From a virus: a DNA stretch of 60,968 nt. The notes under the pieces were generated by a model that saw nothing but the letters and a program-made list of their open reading frames with translations, made no database searches and was not told the DNA's origin. Made by a program: the position numbers and the translations under genes. Where the stretch lies: positions 1-60,968 of IMG/VR virus record IMGVR_UViG_3300025886_000021; one strand, written 5' to 3'. This document shows positions 27,371 through 35,055 of this stretch, piece by piece. Within the stretch, counting starts at the first letter, position 1, and each line of letters starts with the position of its first letter.

Positions 27371-28305
27371 AAAATACCCATTCGGAGTTGCATTAGTTGT
27401 TCAAATGTCATTACTCTGGTTTGCTCTATAATTTCCGTTATACGATGAAATCCTAAATCGGATGCATCTTTATCTTTTAATTCTATAAAATATACATTTA
27501 ATCCTTCACCCATAAATCGTTCCGCAATACTCAATGCATTGCGAATGGCGTCAGAATCTAAACATATGTAAATGTCTTTGACTCGTTTTTCAATAATCTT
27601 TTTCTGTAATTGAGGTTGTATAATTTTACCAAATAATGGTATTGCATTTCTTTTAATTGCAATTGCATCAAATGCTCCTTCACAAAGTATAATTGGCTCA
27701 GACCAATTAATTGTTAAATCAAATCCTATAATATCTTTGCTTACCTTTGGATTCTTGTGTTTGTATTTATCTGCATTATAAAATGCTCTACTAACAAAAT
27801 AATTCAATTGTCCGTTACAATCATAACTAGGAATAACTATTTTACCATTATATACTCCACGTTCACAATACCCAATTCTATATTTTAAAATATCAAACAT
27901 TGTTACTCCTCGTCGTTTTAAATATGACATAGCATTACGAAAGTCAGGAGTCTTTTTATGTTTCCATAAAGGAACATATTCTTCGGGCAATGATATTGTT
28001 TCTACATGTTTAACTTCACTGTCAAAGTTTTTATATTTTGCTGATTTAATTATGCGAGATAATTGTTCAAAGTATTGTTTACCCAAGTTCATTTGTTTGA
28101 ATAAACTGTTTATACTTCTGCCTTTTTTGTCTGATATCCAACAGTGCCAAGCATTTTGACCTTCACTTGTTGTGTTAATATCTATTTCTAATTTAGGCTT
28201 GTAATGTGAAGTAAATGGGGAGAAAAATGCAACGTTATTACCTGATGTAGATTTACCTTTACCTAGGACAGATTCCAGTAACTGTAGTAATTTAAGATTT
28301 TGCAT
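27361..28305 (-). CDS. DnaG/gp61-type primase with degenerate zinc finger
   Basis: 314 aa. The Toprim domain is clear: CEGAFDAIA (E209, D213) and ICLDSDA (D250, D252). The DnaG-type segment KYRIGYCERGVYNGKIVIPS with LNYFVSRAFY precedes it. The N-terminal region (FFSPFTSHYKPKLEIDI..WHCWISDKKGRS) has the layout of a CHC2 zinc finger (CPFHxxxxPS..WxCFxCGxxG) but keeps only one of the cysteines. It may be structurally zinc-free, or help may come from a partner. T4 gp61 is similar in size (342 aa). It lies next to the recombination nuclease, suggesting a replication module. No replicative helicase is in this window. Confidence 0.85.
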   Translation of the reverse strand: MQNLKLLQLLESVLGKGKSTSGNNVAFFSPFTSHYKPKLEIDINTTSEGQNAWHCWISDKKGRSINSLFKQMNLGKQYFEQLSRIIKSAKYKNFDSEVKHVETISLPEEYVPLWKHKKTPDFRNAMSYLKRRGVTMFDILKYRIGYCERGVYNGKIVIPSYDCNGQLNYFVSRAFYNADKYKHKNPKVSKDIIGFDLTINWSEPIILCEGAFDAIAIKRNAIPLFGKIIQPQLQKKIIEKRVKDIYICLDSDAIRNALSIAERFMGEGLNVYFIELKDKDASDLGFHRITEIIEQTRVMTFEQLMQLRMGILWK

Positions 28306-28492
28306 ATATTATATAATAAGAAATAACTGTAATTAATCCAATTAATCCAATTAATAATATTATTATAATTAATTATAGTCAGACACATATATTACATATA
28401 TGGTCTAACGATCAATTCAAGTCTGAATCAATCATTTTAAATAATTAACATCATTTTAATGAATATATTATTTTTTTTTCACAAATCAAACC
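28306..28492. other. AT-rich intergenic gap in the replication module
   Basis: 187 bases, almost pure A/T, with tandem AATTAATCC units near 28333..28352, then palindromic TATTATTATAATTAATTATA-like sequence and an ATATATTACATATATGG segment. No open frame with start and Shine-Dalgarno was seen. It could hold a promoter for the primase operon or be an easily melted origin, but nothing decides between these. Confidence 0.4.
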
Positions 28493-28975
28493 TTATACGA
28501 AAAAACGTTTTGGATCTTGTGGTTTTTCGCCTGGTTTCAAACATTCCGCCATCCATTCAACTGGTATTTCTTTTTTTGCTACATTAGAAATACCCATCTT
28601 ATTTGCATATACTTCATATGTAGTTTTACTGGCTTTTGATATTTTTTGATTTGGATTTTGAAACACCATTCTTATATCCATACCAGGATTACATTGCAAT
28701 ACATGTTTCATTTTTTTACGATCCGTAGCTGTCCAACGACCTTTTGTTTCAATATACATCAATTCGCCGTTCTTTTTAGTGAACACAAAATCTGGTGTAT
28801 ATTTATGTTTTGATTCTGGAACGGTATAATGAATAGTTTCAGTTTCATAATTTACATCATAATCGTTTGATTTAATCTGTTCTGCTACAGTTAATTCTAA
28901 TCCTGATTTATAACCGTATTTATAAGCTGCTTGTCTTTTTTTACTACCAGCAGTATGCCAATGATTTTTTTTCAT
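28493..28975 (-). CDS. Endonuclease I, T7 gp3-like Holliday-junction resolvase
   Basis: 160 aa (T7 gp3: 149). The catalytic set is visible in order: SGLEL (E27), KYTPDFVF (D62), YIETKGRW (E76, K78), matching T7 E20, D55, E65, K67 with near-identical spacing. The C-terminal IPVEWMAECLKPG resembles the family's IPAEW segment. The enzyme cuts branched DNA and, in T7, also breaks down host DNA. T4 uses the unrelated gp49 for this, so a T7-type resolvase in a T4-like genome suggests a module exchange. It lies upstream of primase and the Mre11-Rad50 fusion. Confidence 0.92.
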   Translation of the reverse strand: MKKNHWHTAGSKKRQAAYKYGYKSGLELTVAEQIKSNDYDVNYETETIHYTVPESKHKYTPDFVFTKKNGELMYIETKGRWTATDRKKMKHVLQCNPGMDIRMVFQNPNQKISKASKTTYEVYANKMGISNVAKKEIPVEWMAECLKPGEKPQDPKRFFV

Positions 28976-28989
28976 ATAACTTTTTTTTA

Positions 28990-30834
28990 TTAAATATCAG
29001 TACTAACGGTATAATAATTTGTTCCAGAAGGATATTCTAATTTAAATGTTACATTATCATTAGCATCAAAACTGGACATCATCTTTCCTCGCATACTTAG
29101 CCAAGCATCTCTTATATTATTATAATTAATACTATCATATCTACATTGATTATATAGAGTTACATGATTAGTAGCTCCACATGATTTAATAACTGTGCCG
29201 TATTTTTTTCCTAACTCACTAGCTTTTTTTATATATTTACCAGATCGTCTCCAAAATTCAGATTTGGTATCAGTATGATAATTGTTACCAAAATACCATT
29301 TACCAGCTTCTGCATCATCATCTAAAATACCTACAAAACCTTGTACTTTCGCCCAATTAGGTTTACAATCATCATCACCTTCTGCCTTGCAAAAATCAGC
29401 TACTAAATGATTTACAGCTAACACATACAATCCCCACATATCATGAACTATTGCGGAAATTCCGCTTTTTAAATCATTTTGATTTTTATTTATAGGCGTC
29501 GTTCCATGGTACCACCAATTTTCATTTCCATTACCACGAAATCCACCACCTCGACCGGATGAATATTGAATTACTTGTTTGACTAAATCCATATCTAATT
29601 TGTCTACACATGGATTTGTCATTTTCGCAGCTTCTACAGCTTTCCGTTGCTGTTCGGCTTTCTGTGCGGCTTCAGCAGCTTTTCTTTGCTGTTCAGCTCC
29701 TTGAGCGGCTTCTGCATCCTTTTTTTGTTTAGCTTTGCGTTGTGCTGCATATGGATCTACTTCATCATGATCAGTCTCATTAATTAAATTTTTGCTTTGT
29801 TCTTGCAATAAATCTTTTAACTTTATATTCATATTAATTCCTTGAAAATAATTTGTTGACGTAATACCACTACTAATAGATTCATTAGCAATCGATGGCA
29901 TTAACGCCGTTAACCCTTGTATTACCTTCTGTTTCTCATCGTTATTCCAATCTTCAATCATAACATTGCTGTCGTATTCTTGTGTACTAATTTGACCTAA
30001 AACTTTCAAAGTCTCACTTTTAGTAGGATCTATATCTCCGTTCCAATTGGCAATTGCCTTCCATCCTGTACTCCGCTCCTGTCGCATTTGTTTTACAAAT
30101 TCGCCACCGATGCCAAGTTTATAAGCCACTAAATATACTAATTCTTGAAAAGCTTTTGTATCAATTGTTCCGCGCGTTAAATTGTTAACATCGATTGAAT
30201 TAGACAATTTCCCCAAGGCTTTATTTTTTATTTGTACATACTCTGCTTTAGCAGCATTGTACTTCTGCTTATTTAGCTCCGCATCTGCTTTTACTTTTTC
30301 ATCAGCTGCAGCTTTATCAGCTTTTTGCTTTGTTATATCTTGCAATAATTTATTATACTTAACAACACTCATTGTATAATTATTATCAATTTTTTTTAAA
30401 TCGATACTTACTTTTGAATCTAAATCAAAATTTTTAAAATCTGAATTTTTTAATGGAAATCTAACTACTGGATAAGATACATATGATTTTTTATATTTTT
30501 TATATTCAGCTTGCTTAATCTGTTGATTATTTTTGCCATTCCGATACATAGGTTGCATAACTACGTATACATATCCTCCCTCAGATTTCCAATACGGTGC
30601 ATGATTTAAATTTTTTAAAACAAATGGCATTCCAATTGGCGGGGTGTTTTTTCCCATTATCATGACAAATTGATAATTTTCGTCAATAATTTTAGAGTTT
30701 GCTAAAGATTGAACTTGTGATAATCCAGTGAAACTCGCATTTTGCTCTAATCTAATACTGCCATAATCACCCGCTTTCCACGTTGATGCTTGTGACTTAT
30801 ATTGTTCTAATATTATTTTTGTAAATCTATCCAT
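28990..30834 (-). CDS. Two-part protein with terminal and internal capsid-tag-like segments
   Basis: 614 aa. It begins MDRFTKIILEQYKS, with an L-E pair like an L-x-E tag. The first 320 residues are Lys/Tyr-rich without known motifs and contain an Ala/Lys helix. Near residue 330 a second tag-like segment, MNIKLKDLLQEQSKNLINET, precedes an Ala/Gln/Lys repeat (AEQQRKAAEAAQK) and a Cys-containing domain of about 200 residues (NPCVDKLDMDLVKQVIQYSS). Cleavage at LLQE or LINE would release two proteins. The start has an ATATTTATA element only 4 bases upstream. Function unknown; a packaged effector is inferred. Confidence 0.68.
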   Translation of the reverse strand: MDRFTKIILEQYKSQASTWKAGDYGSIRLEQNASFTGLSQVQSLANSKIIDENYQFVMIMGKNTPPIGMPFVLKNLNHAPYWKSEGGYVYVVMQPMYRNGKNNQQIKQAEYKKYKKSYVSYPVVRFPLKNSDFKNFDLDSKVSIDLKKIDNNYTMSVVKYNKLLQDITKQKADKAAADEKVKADAELNKQKYNAAKAEYVQIKNKALGKLSNSIDVNNLTRGTIDTKAFQELVYLVAYKLGIGGEFVKQMRQERSTGWKAIANWNGDIDPTKSETLKVLGQISTQEYDSNVMIEDWNNDEKQKVIQGLTALMPSIANESISSGITSTNYFQGINMNIKLKDLLQEQSKNLINETDHDEVDPYAAQRKAKQKKDAEAAQGAEQQRKAAEAAQKAEQQRKAVEAAKMTNPCVDKLDMDLVKQVIQYSSGRGGGFRGNGNENWWYHGTTPINKNQNDLKSGISAIVHDMWGLYVLAVNHLVADFCKAEGDDDCKPNWAKVQGFVGILDDDAEAGKWYFGNNYHTDTKSEFWRRSGKYIKKASELGKKYGTVIKSCGATNHVTLYNQCRYDSINYNNIRDAWLSMRGKMMSSFDANDNVTFKLEYPSGTNYYTVSTDI

Positions 30835-30838
30835 TTTA

Positions 30839-30847
30839 TATAAATAT
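30839..30847 (-). promoter_or_regulatory. Late-promoter-like element abutting a start codon
   Basis: ATATTTATA on the coding strand, 4 bases before the ATG at 30834, with the same spacing as at 21487..21495. Confidence 0.45.
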
Positions 30848-30861
30848 CCTATTTTTAAATT

Positions 30862-31413
30862 TTACCAATCAATTAATACCAACCGTCCTTGCCAACGCAT
30901 AACATTATCCGTTTTAAAATCTAAATCCAATGCTAAATCACCAGACAAGTTATCCATTTTACCAATATCTGTTTGTAATGCTCTAATAAACGATATCACC
31001 TCTTGATTGTTTTCACGTCCGCCTTCTGCATCCAAATAATCAAATATAGAAACTTCTCCTCCCATGTCTCGTGCATATTGTTTATATAATTTCATAAACT
31101 GTTCTATATTAATAGTGTCATTAACATTTAGCCGGTCTGCCTTAGACATAATATACAACATTTTTTTTTCATTTACATAATATACTGGAATAAAAGTACT
31201 AAACTCAGAATAACGTCCAACTATAGTACTTGCTATATCAAATTCATCTGATTCGGTAGTTATTTTAAAAAGTTTATCTTCTCCATCAATTTCATATACT
31301 CGACCATTATCTCCCTGATCAAAAAAACGAAATTCATTATTTTGTATCTTGTCAAGAAGCTGTTGAATATCCTGCTCTTTTAATTCTGTTAATAATTTCT
31401 TTAATCGTATCAT
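30862..31413 (-). CDS. Tagged minimal kinase-fold protein
   Basis: 183 aa. The N-terminus MIRLKKLLTELKEQ matches the capsid-tag pattern (LTE, LKE). The rest has protein-kinase-like elements in order: a glycine loop DQGDNGRVYEI (G34, G37), a lysine in KLFKIT (K50), a hinge-like MLYIMSKAD (85-93), a catalytic-loop-like DLDFKTDNVM (D165, N170), and LVLIDW, where D182 would be the DFG-type aspartate. The chain ends right after it, so the C-lobe is drastically shortened. The ATG overlaps the stop of the upstream gene (ATGA). It could be an injected kinase or a pseudokinase; the motifs are visible, activity is inferred. Confidence 0.66.
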   Translation of the reverse strand: MIRLKKLLTELKEQDIQQLLDKIQNNEFRFFDQGDNGRVYEIDGEDKLFKITTESDEFDIASTIVGRYSEFSTFIPVYYVNEKKMLYIMSKADRLNVNDTINIEQFMKLYKQYARDMGGEVSIFDYLDAEGGRENNQEVISFIRALQTDIGKMDNLSGDLALDLDFKTDNVMRWQGRLVLIDW

Positions 31414-32984
31414 TTAACTAACTTTTTATCTAAATCTATCCTAACTAAAAAATTAACATCTACATCATTACGTTTTCGAATTGGCTGTGCTAATTTTCCT
31501 ATAGCCAATAATTGACCAATATCATTATATAATCCAATTGTAGTAACATATGGTGCAAAACTACTAGACGCTACAAAACAACGATATGATTCATTATCGT
31601 CTTTTGTAAGACTTGTATTAGTAGACATATTAAATTCTCCTTGATCTAATCTCGCAGTTACGCCTAATTCATGTATTGTAACTGTACTTTGATATGATGC
31701 AGTAAATGGAAAATTCATCATATTATGATAACGATAATCCGTAGTAGAAATAACTCCTATCCCTTGTTTTTCAAAAATATTACCAACTACACCAGTTTGA
31801 ATAAACGCCCCGCCTTCGGTATGATCTGCTAAATATCCAACTTCTACATTTGTTAATGATTTATTATATATTCGTATTTCATCTAATTTACCAGATAAAT
31901 TAAATGACCCAGTTCCAAAACCACCAATATATAAATTATCTGTATTATCAATTCTTGCATCTGATGCAGTTACTGGAGAACATTGGGCTATTAATAATTC
32001 TGGATCAGATCCTGAAGAGTGTATAGTTCCGTCTATATACATGTTCAAAGAACTTCCTGATTTTTCACAAACAACATGACGCCACTGATCTGCTACAATT
32101 GATGATGTTATCTGCATTGAATATTCATTAGTACCAGCAACTGAAAATATAATTTGATTGCTACCACTTAATTCTAATTTAAATGGATATTGTGGTGAAT
32201 TTGAACTAGACGCTTTAGTCATAATCAATTGCGTATCATTTGAACTATTTGCACCAGATATATAAAACGATATAGAATAATTATTATCACGATTATACAT
32301 TCCTGGTATATATTTTTTTATATACGAACTACCAGTAAAATAAGCAGATAATCCAATTGGTAATTGATCTCCATTTGACGCATTTATTCCGTCGACATAT
32401 GTTATATTATTTGATTCATATAAAATTCTAGTAGTATCAAAATATTCATTAAATCCTTCATAAAATTTTACATCAGAAATAATAGAACTCGTATCAAATA
32501 TAGTATCATTAATATTACCATATTCGTCAGATGTAAAAGAAGCAGTATCAGGAACTGACAATGTAAATGAACCTAACTTAATTCCTTCTCCTACTTTATT
32601 TTGTGGAAATGAAAATATACTAGCAGTTTCATATAAATGTTTTTTAATTAAATTTAAATTAGTTTGACCAAAATTATTATAAGGTTGATTTTTATTTTTA
32701 TAATACAAATGATTAACTGAAAAATATATAACACTTTGTAAGCTACCATCAATATTAGCCGCATCATTATATGTTAATTCAGATCCAATCATTGGTAATA
32801 TATTTGTGTCTATATAAACACCTTGTAAAGGTAACATACTACTTGTTAGGCTACCACTAACAACTGTAAAAGTTTTATTAGCTTGAAATGGAGTGATTTG
32901 AATATCCGTAGTATCTATCTTTTTAAATACCGTTGGATATAATCCTTCATATATAGTAGTGTCATTTATTCTAGACTCGGACAT
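31410..32984 (-). CDS. LamG-domain tail protein
   Basis: 524 aa. A concanavalin/LamG-like domain spans about residues 205-385: YSISFYISGANSSNDTQLIM, VADQWRHVVCEKSGSSLNMY, IDGTIHSSG, LYIGGFGTGSFNLSGKLDEI, RIYNKSLTNVEV. The C-terminus TTIGLYNDIGQLLAIGKLAQ then PIRKRNDVDVNF is shared with the adjacent 33047 gene and is a recurring C-terminal module of T4-like tail proteins. LamG domains usually bind glycans, so host-surface or decoration binding is likely. The last gene of the tail block, it is coupled to the kinase-like gene. Confidence 0.78.
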   Translation of the reverse strand: MSESRINDTTIYEGLYPTVFKKIDTTDIQITPFQANKTFTVVSGSLTSSMLPLQGVYIDTNILPMIGSELTYNDAANIDGSLQSVIYFSVNHLYYKNKNQPYNNFGQTNLNLIKKHLYETASIFSFPQNKVGEGIKLGSFTLSVPDTASFTSDEYGNINDTIFDTSSIISDVKFYEGFNEYFDTTRILYESNNITYVDGINASNGDQLPIGLSAYFTGSSYIKKYIPGMYNRDNNYSISFYISGANSSNDTQLIMTKASSSNSPQYPFKLELSGSNQIIFSVAGTNEYSMQITSSIVADQWRHVVCEKSGSSLNMYIDGTIHSSGSDPELLIAQCSPVTASDARIDNTDNLYIGGFGTGSFNLSGKLDEIRIYNKSLTNVEVGYLADHTEGGAFIQTGVVGNIFEKQGIGVISTTDYRYHNMMNFPFTASYQSTVTIHELGVTARLDQGEFNMSTNTSLTKDDNESYRCFVASSSFAPYVTTIGLYNDIGQLLAIGKLAQPIRKRNDVDVNFLVRIDLDKKLVK

Positions 32985-33010
32985 AATAGTAAAAACCTCG
33001 CTATATTTAA

Positions 33011-33019
33011 TATAAATAT
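33011..33019 (-). promoter_or_regulatory. Late-promoter-like element
   Basis: ATATTTATA on the coding strand, 26 bases before the LamG gene. Confidence 0.5.
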
Positions 33020-33046
33020 AACGAGGCTCAAATACCTAATAAAATA

Positions 33047-34318
33047 TTAATAATCTAATTTAACTCGAATCAATGCTTCTCGCTGGAATGATTTCAATAA
33101 TGGTTTCGAAAGTTTAGCTACTGCTAATAATTCTTGTGAATCATTTAATAGTCCAACTGTTGTAATATAAGTTTTAGGATCATTAATAAAAGTAGACTCT
33201 CGTAACAATCCATCGCTTCCTGTAACATATGATGGATTATTAGAAAAATTATATTCTGCATTTTTAATTCTAACAAAATAATGTGTACTAGTAATTTTTT
33301 CTGAATTCCTTGCAAGGAATCCGAATGGGTCACTTGTTACTGGATTTGTTATTTCAGATGACCCAGACACAGAATGAAATAATCGGAAATGATTATTACC
33401 TTCTGAATCAGAACCAGTATTAGTTTGAAAATTCAATTGTTGATCTAACATTTTGCCGTCTAATACTAATGTACCATAATCAGGGTATGCTAATCCATAA
33501 TAAACAGGCGCAGACGAATTATAAATTCCTCCCGCAATAGATCCAGAAACAATATTGTATACATTACCAGCTGGCGTAGCATTTGCATTTGCTAATCCCG
33601 AATCATCAATTAATGAAACAATTACACTACTACTAACTGCTACATTACTACCAGTTGCATTAGCATCTAATGATGCCGACATATATCTTAAAGGCAATTC
33701 AAAATTACCAGCATCTAATCGTTCTTTTAATCGGTTACGTTTAAAATTAACAACATATATAGAATCAGTACTACCACTTCCAGCTGTAGTAAATCTACTA
33801 TCATTTGGTTTTAATAAAAGTTGTCGATATTGTGAATATACTGCTTTTGATGCAATATTTGCTCCAACTCCAGCTGAATCTGAACCACTACCTAAAGCAT
33901 TGCCATATGCAACAGAAAACTGTACAGCACTCCCGGTAGCTGCAGGATCTTTTTGATAGGTATCAACATAATATTGACGTTGTGAATTTGTTTGATCTGA
34001 AGCAGTGAAATACGTAGTTAAACTAGCTAGATTATCACTCCATACACCTGCAGTAACAGTTTCATTTTGATTATCAATTATATCATTTATAGGATCGAAT
34101 TTTGTAAATACACGTCCATTTCTAGATAATAATTGGGATTGATCTCGTTCAGCAATAATTTGATCTGCTAAAGCCCGGGCTAACTTTTGTACTTCTACTA
34201 ATGGTACCGTTGCCGTATTAGTCGCCGCATCTGTTACAGGCGACACAATAGGTTGTACAGGACGATTTGGAGTACCTCCAATTTTTTGTTGTTTTTTAAG
34301 TTGTTTAATATTTTTCAT
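33047..34318 (-). CDS. Tail structural protein with conserved C-terminal module
   Basis: I start at the ATG at 34316..34318 (MKNIKQLKKQQK, 423 aa). An upstream ATG at 34342 would overlap the previous gene and lacks a Shine-Dalgarno. The protein is Ser/Thr/Asn-rich, with segments such as SIYVVNFKRNRLKERLDAGN and HYFVRIKNAEYNFSNNPSYV. The C-terminus ITTVGLLNDSQELLAVAKLS with PLLKSFQREALIRVKLDY parallels the LamG protein downstream and tail proteins of marine T4-like phages. A virion tail or baseplate-associated role is likely. Confidence 0.7.
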   Translation of the reverse strand: MKNIKQLKKQQKIGGTPNRPVQPIVSPVTDAATNTATVPLVEVQKLARALADQIIAERDQSQLLSRNGRVFTKFDPINDIIDNQNETVTAGVWSDNLASLTTYFTASDQTNSQRQYYVDTYQKDPAATGSAVQFSVAYGNALGSGSDSAGVGANIASKAVYSQYRQLLLKPNDSRFTTAGSGSTDSIYVVNFKRNRLKERLDAGNFELPLRYMSASLDANATGSNVAVSSSVIVSLIDDSGLANANATPAGNVYNIVSGSIAGGIYNSSAPVYYGLAYPDYGTLVLDGKMLDQQLNFQTNTGSDSEGNNHFRLFHSVSGSSEITNPVTSDPFGFLARNSEKITSTHYFVRIKNAEYNFSNNPSYVTGSDGLLRESTFINDPKTYITTVGLLNDSQELLAVAKLSKPLLKSFQREALIRVKLDY

Positions 34319-34328
34319 ATTTACTTTT

Positions 34329-35012
34329 TTATGATGCCGCATTTGGTATTGTTGCAGTCGACGCTTTATTTACTGTTAAATTAATTGTTGCAGACCCACC
34401 TGTCTCGTTTCCTACAATTGTAATTGTTGCAGTTTTAGATTCTACTATTAATGTCTTAGCAATAATTCTAAATTCTAATCCAACTAATGCAACACTTTGT
34501 GCGTCTTCGCTATCACCAATAAAACTCGGAGTGGTAGGAAGTACTCCAGTAGCAAATTGAGGATTATTTGTTAATATTTTTGAGACTTGAATATCTGCGA
34601 CAGACGAATCAGATAATATAGCAGTATATCCTAGATTTGCATTACCTCCTTGCAAATTAGCAGTATTAGGTGCTATAACTGCACTAGTGCCAGGCCCTGG
34701 TAATATTATTGAACTATTACCAACTGTTACAACAGGAATATTAGTTGTGTCTTTTGGTAATGAAACTAATTTATATTTTAAAGCTTGTGTTTCATCTGGA
34801 ATTGCTTCTGTAATCGGCATATTTTCAATAATACTTCCATAATAACTAGATCCGCGACCATCTAATGGATTCCATAACGTATAGTCAATTTCATCATCTG
34901 CTAATGCAAATTGTGTAATATTAAATGCGTCGCCTCCCTTTGCTAATAGTTCACGTCCTTTCAATGTAAGTATTGCATCTACCGTTACACTTGAATTGTT
35001 TAAATATCCCAT
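34329..35012 (-). CDS. Tail-associated structural protein
   Basis: 227 aa. The N-terminus MGYLNNSSVTVDAILTLKGR with ELLAKGGDAFNITQFALADD is typical of structural proteins in this neighbourhood of T4-like phages. The remainder is Ala/Thr/Ile-rich and beta-like, ending STATIPNAAS. It lies in tight series with the flanking tail genes, with a weak variant of the late-promoter element (AATAAATAT on the plus strand) upstream. Specific function not recognised. Confidence 0.65.
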   Translation of the reverse strand: MGYLNNSSVTVDAILTLKGRELLAKGGDAFNITQFALADDEIDYTLWNPLDGRGSSYYGSIIENMPITEAIPDETQALKYKLVSLPKDTTNIPVVTVGNSSIILPGPGTSAVIAPNTANLQGGNANLGYTAILSDSSVADIQVSKILTNNPQFATGVLPTTPSFIGDSEDAQSVALVGLEFRIIAKTLIVESKTATITIVGNETGGSATINLTVNKASTATIPNAAS

Positions 35013-35055
35013 ATTGTTTTTCCTTTATTTTAAATAAATATATTTCAATTAGATT

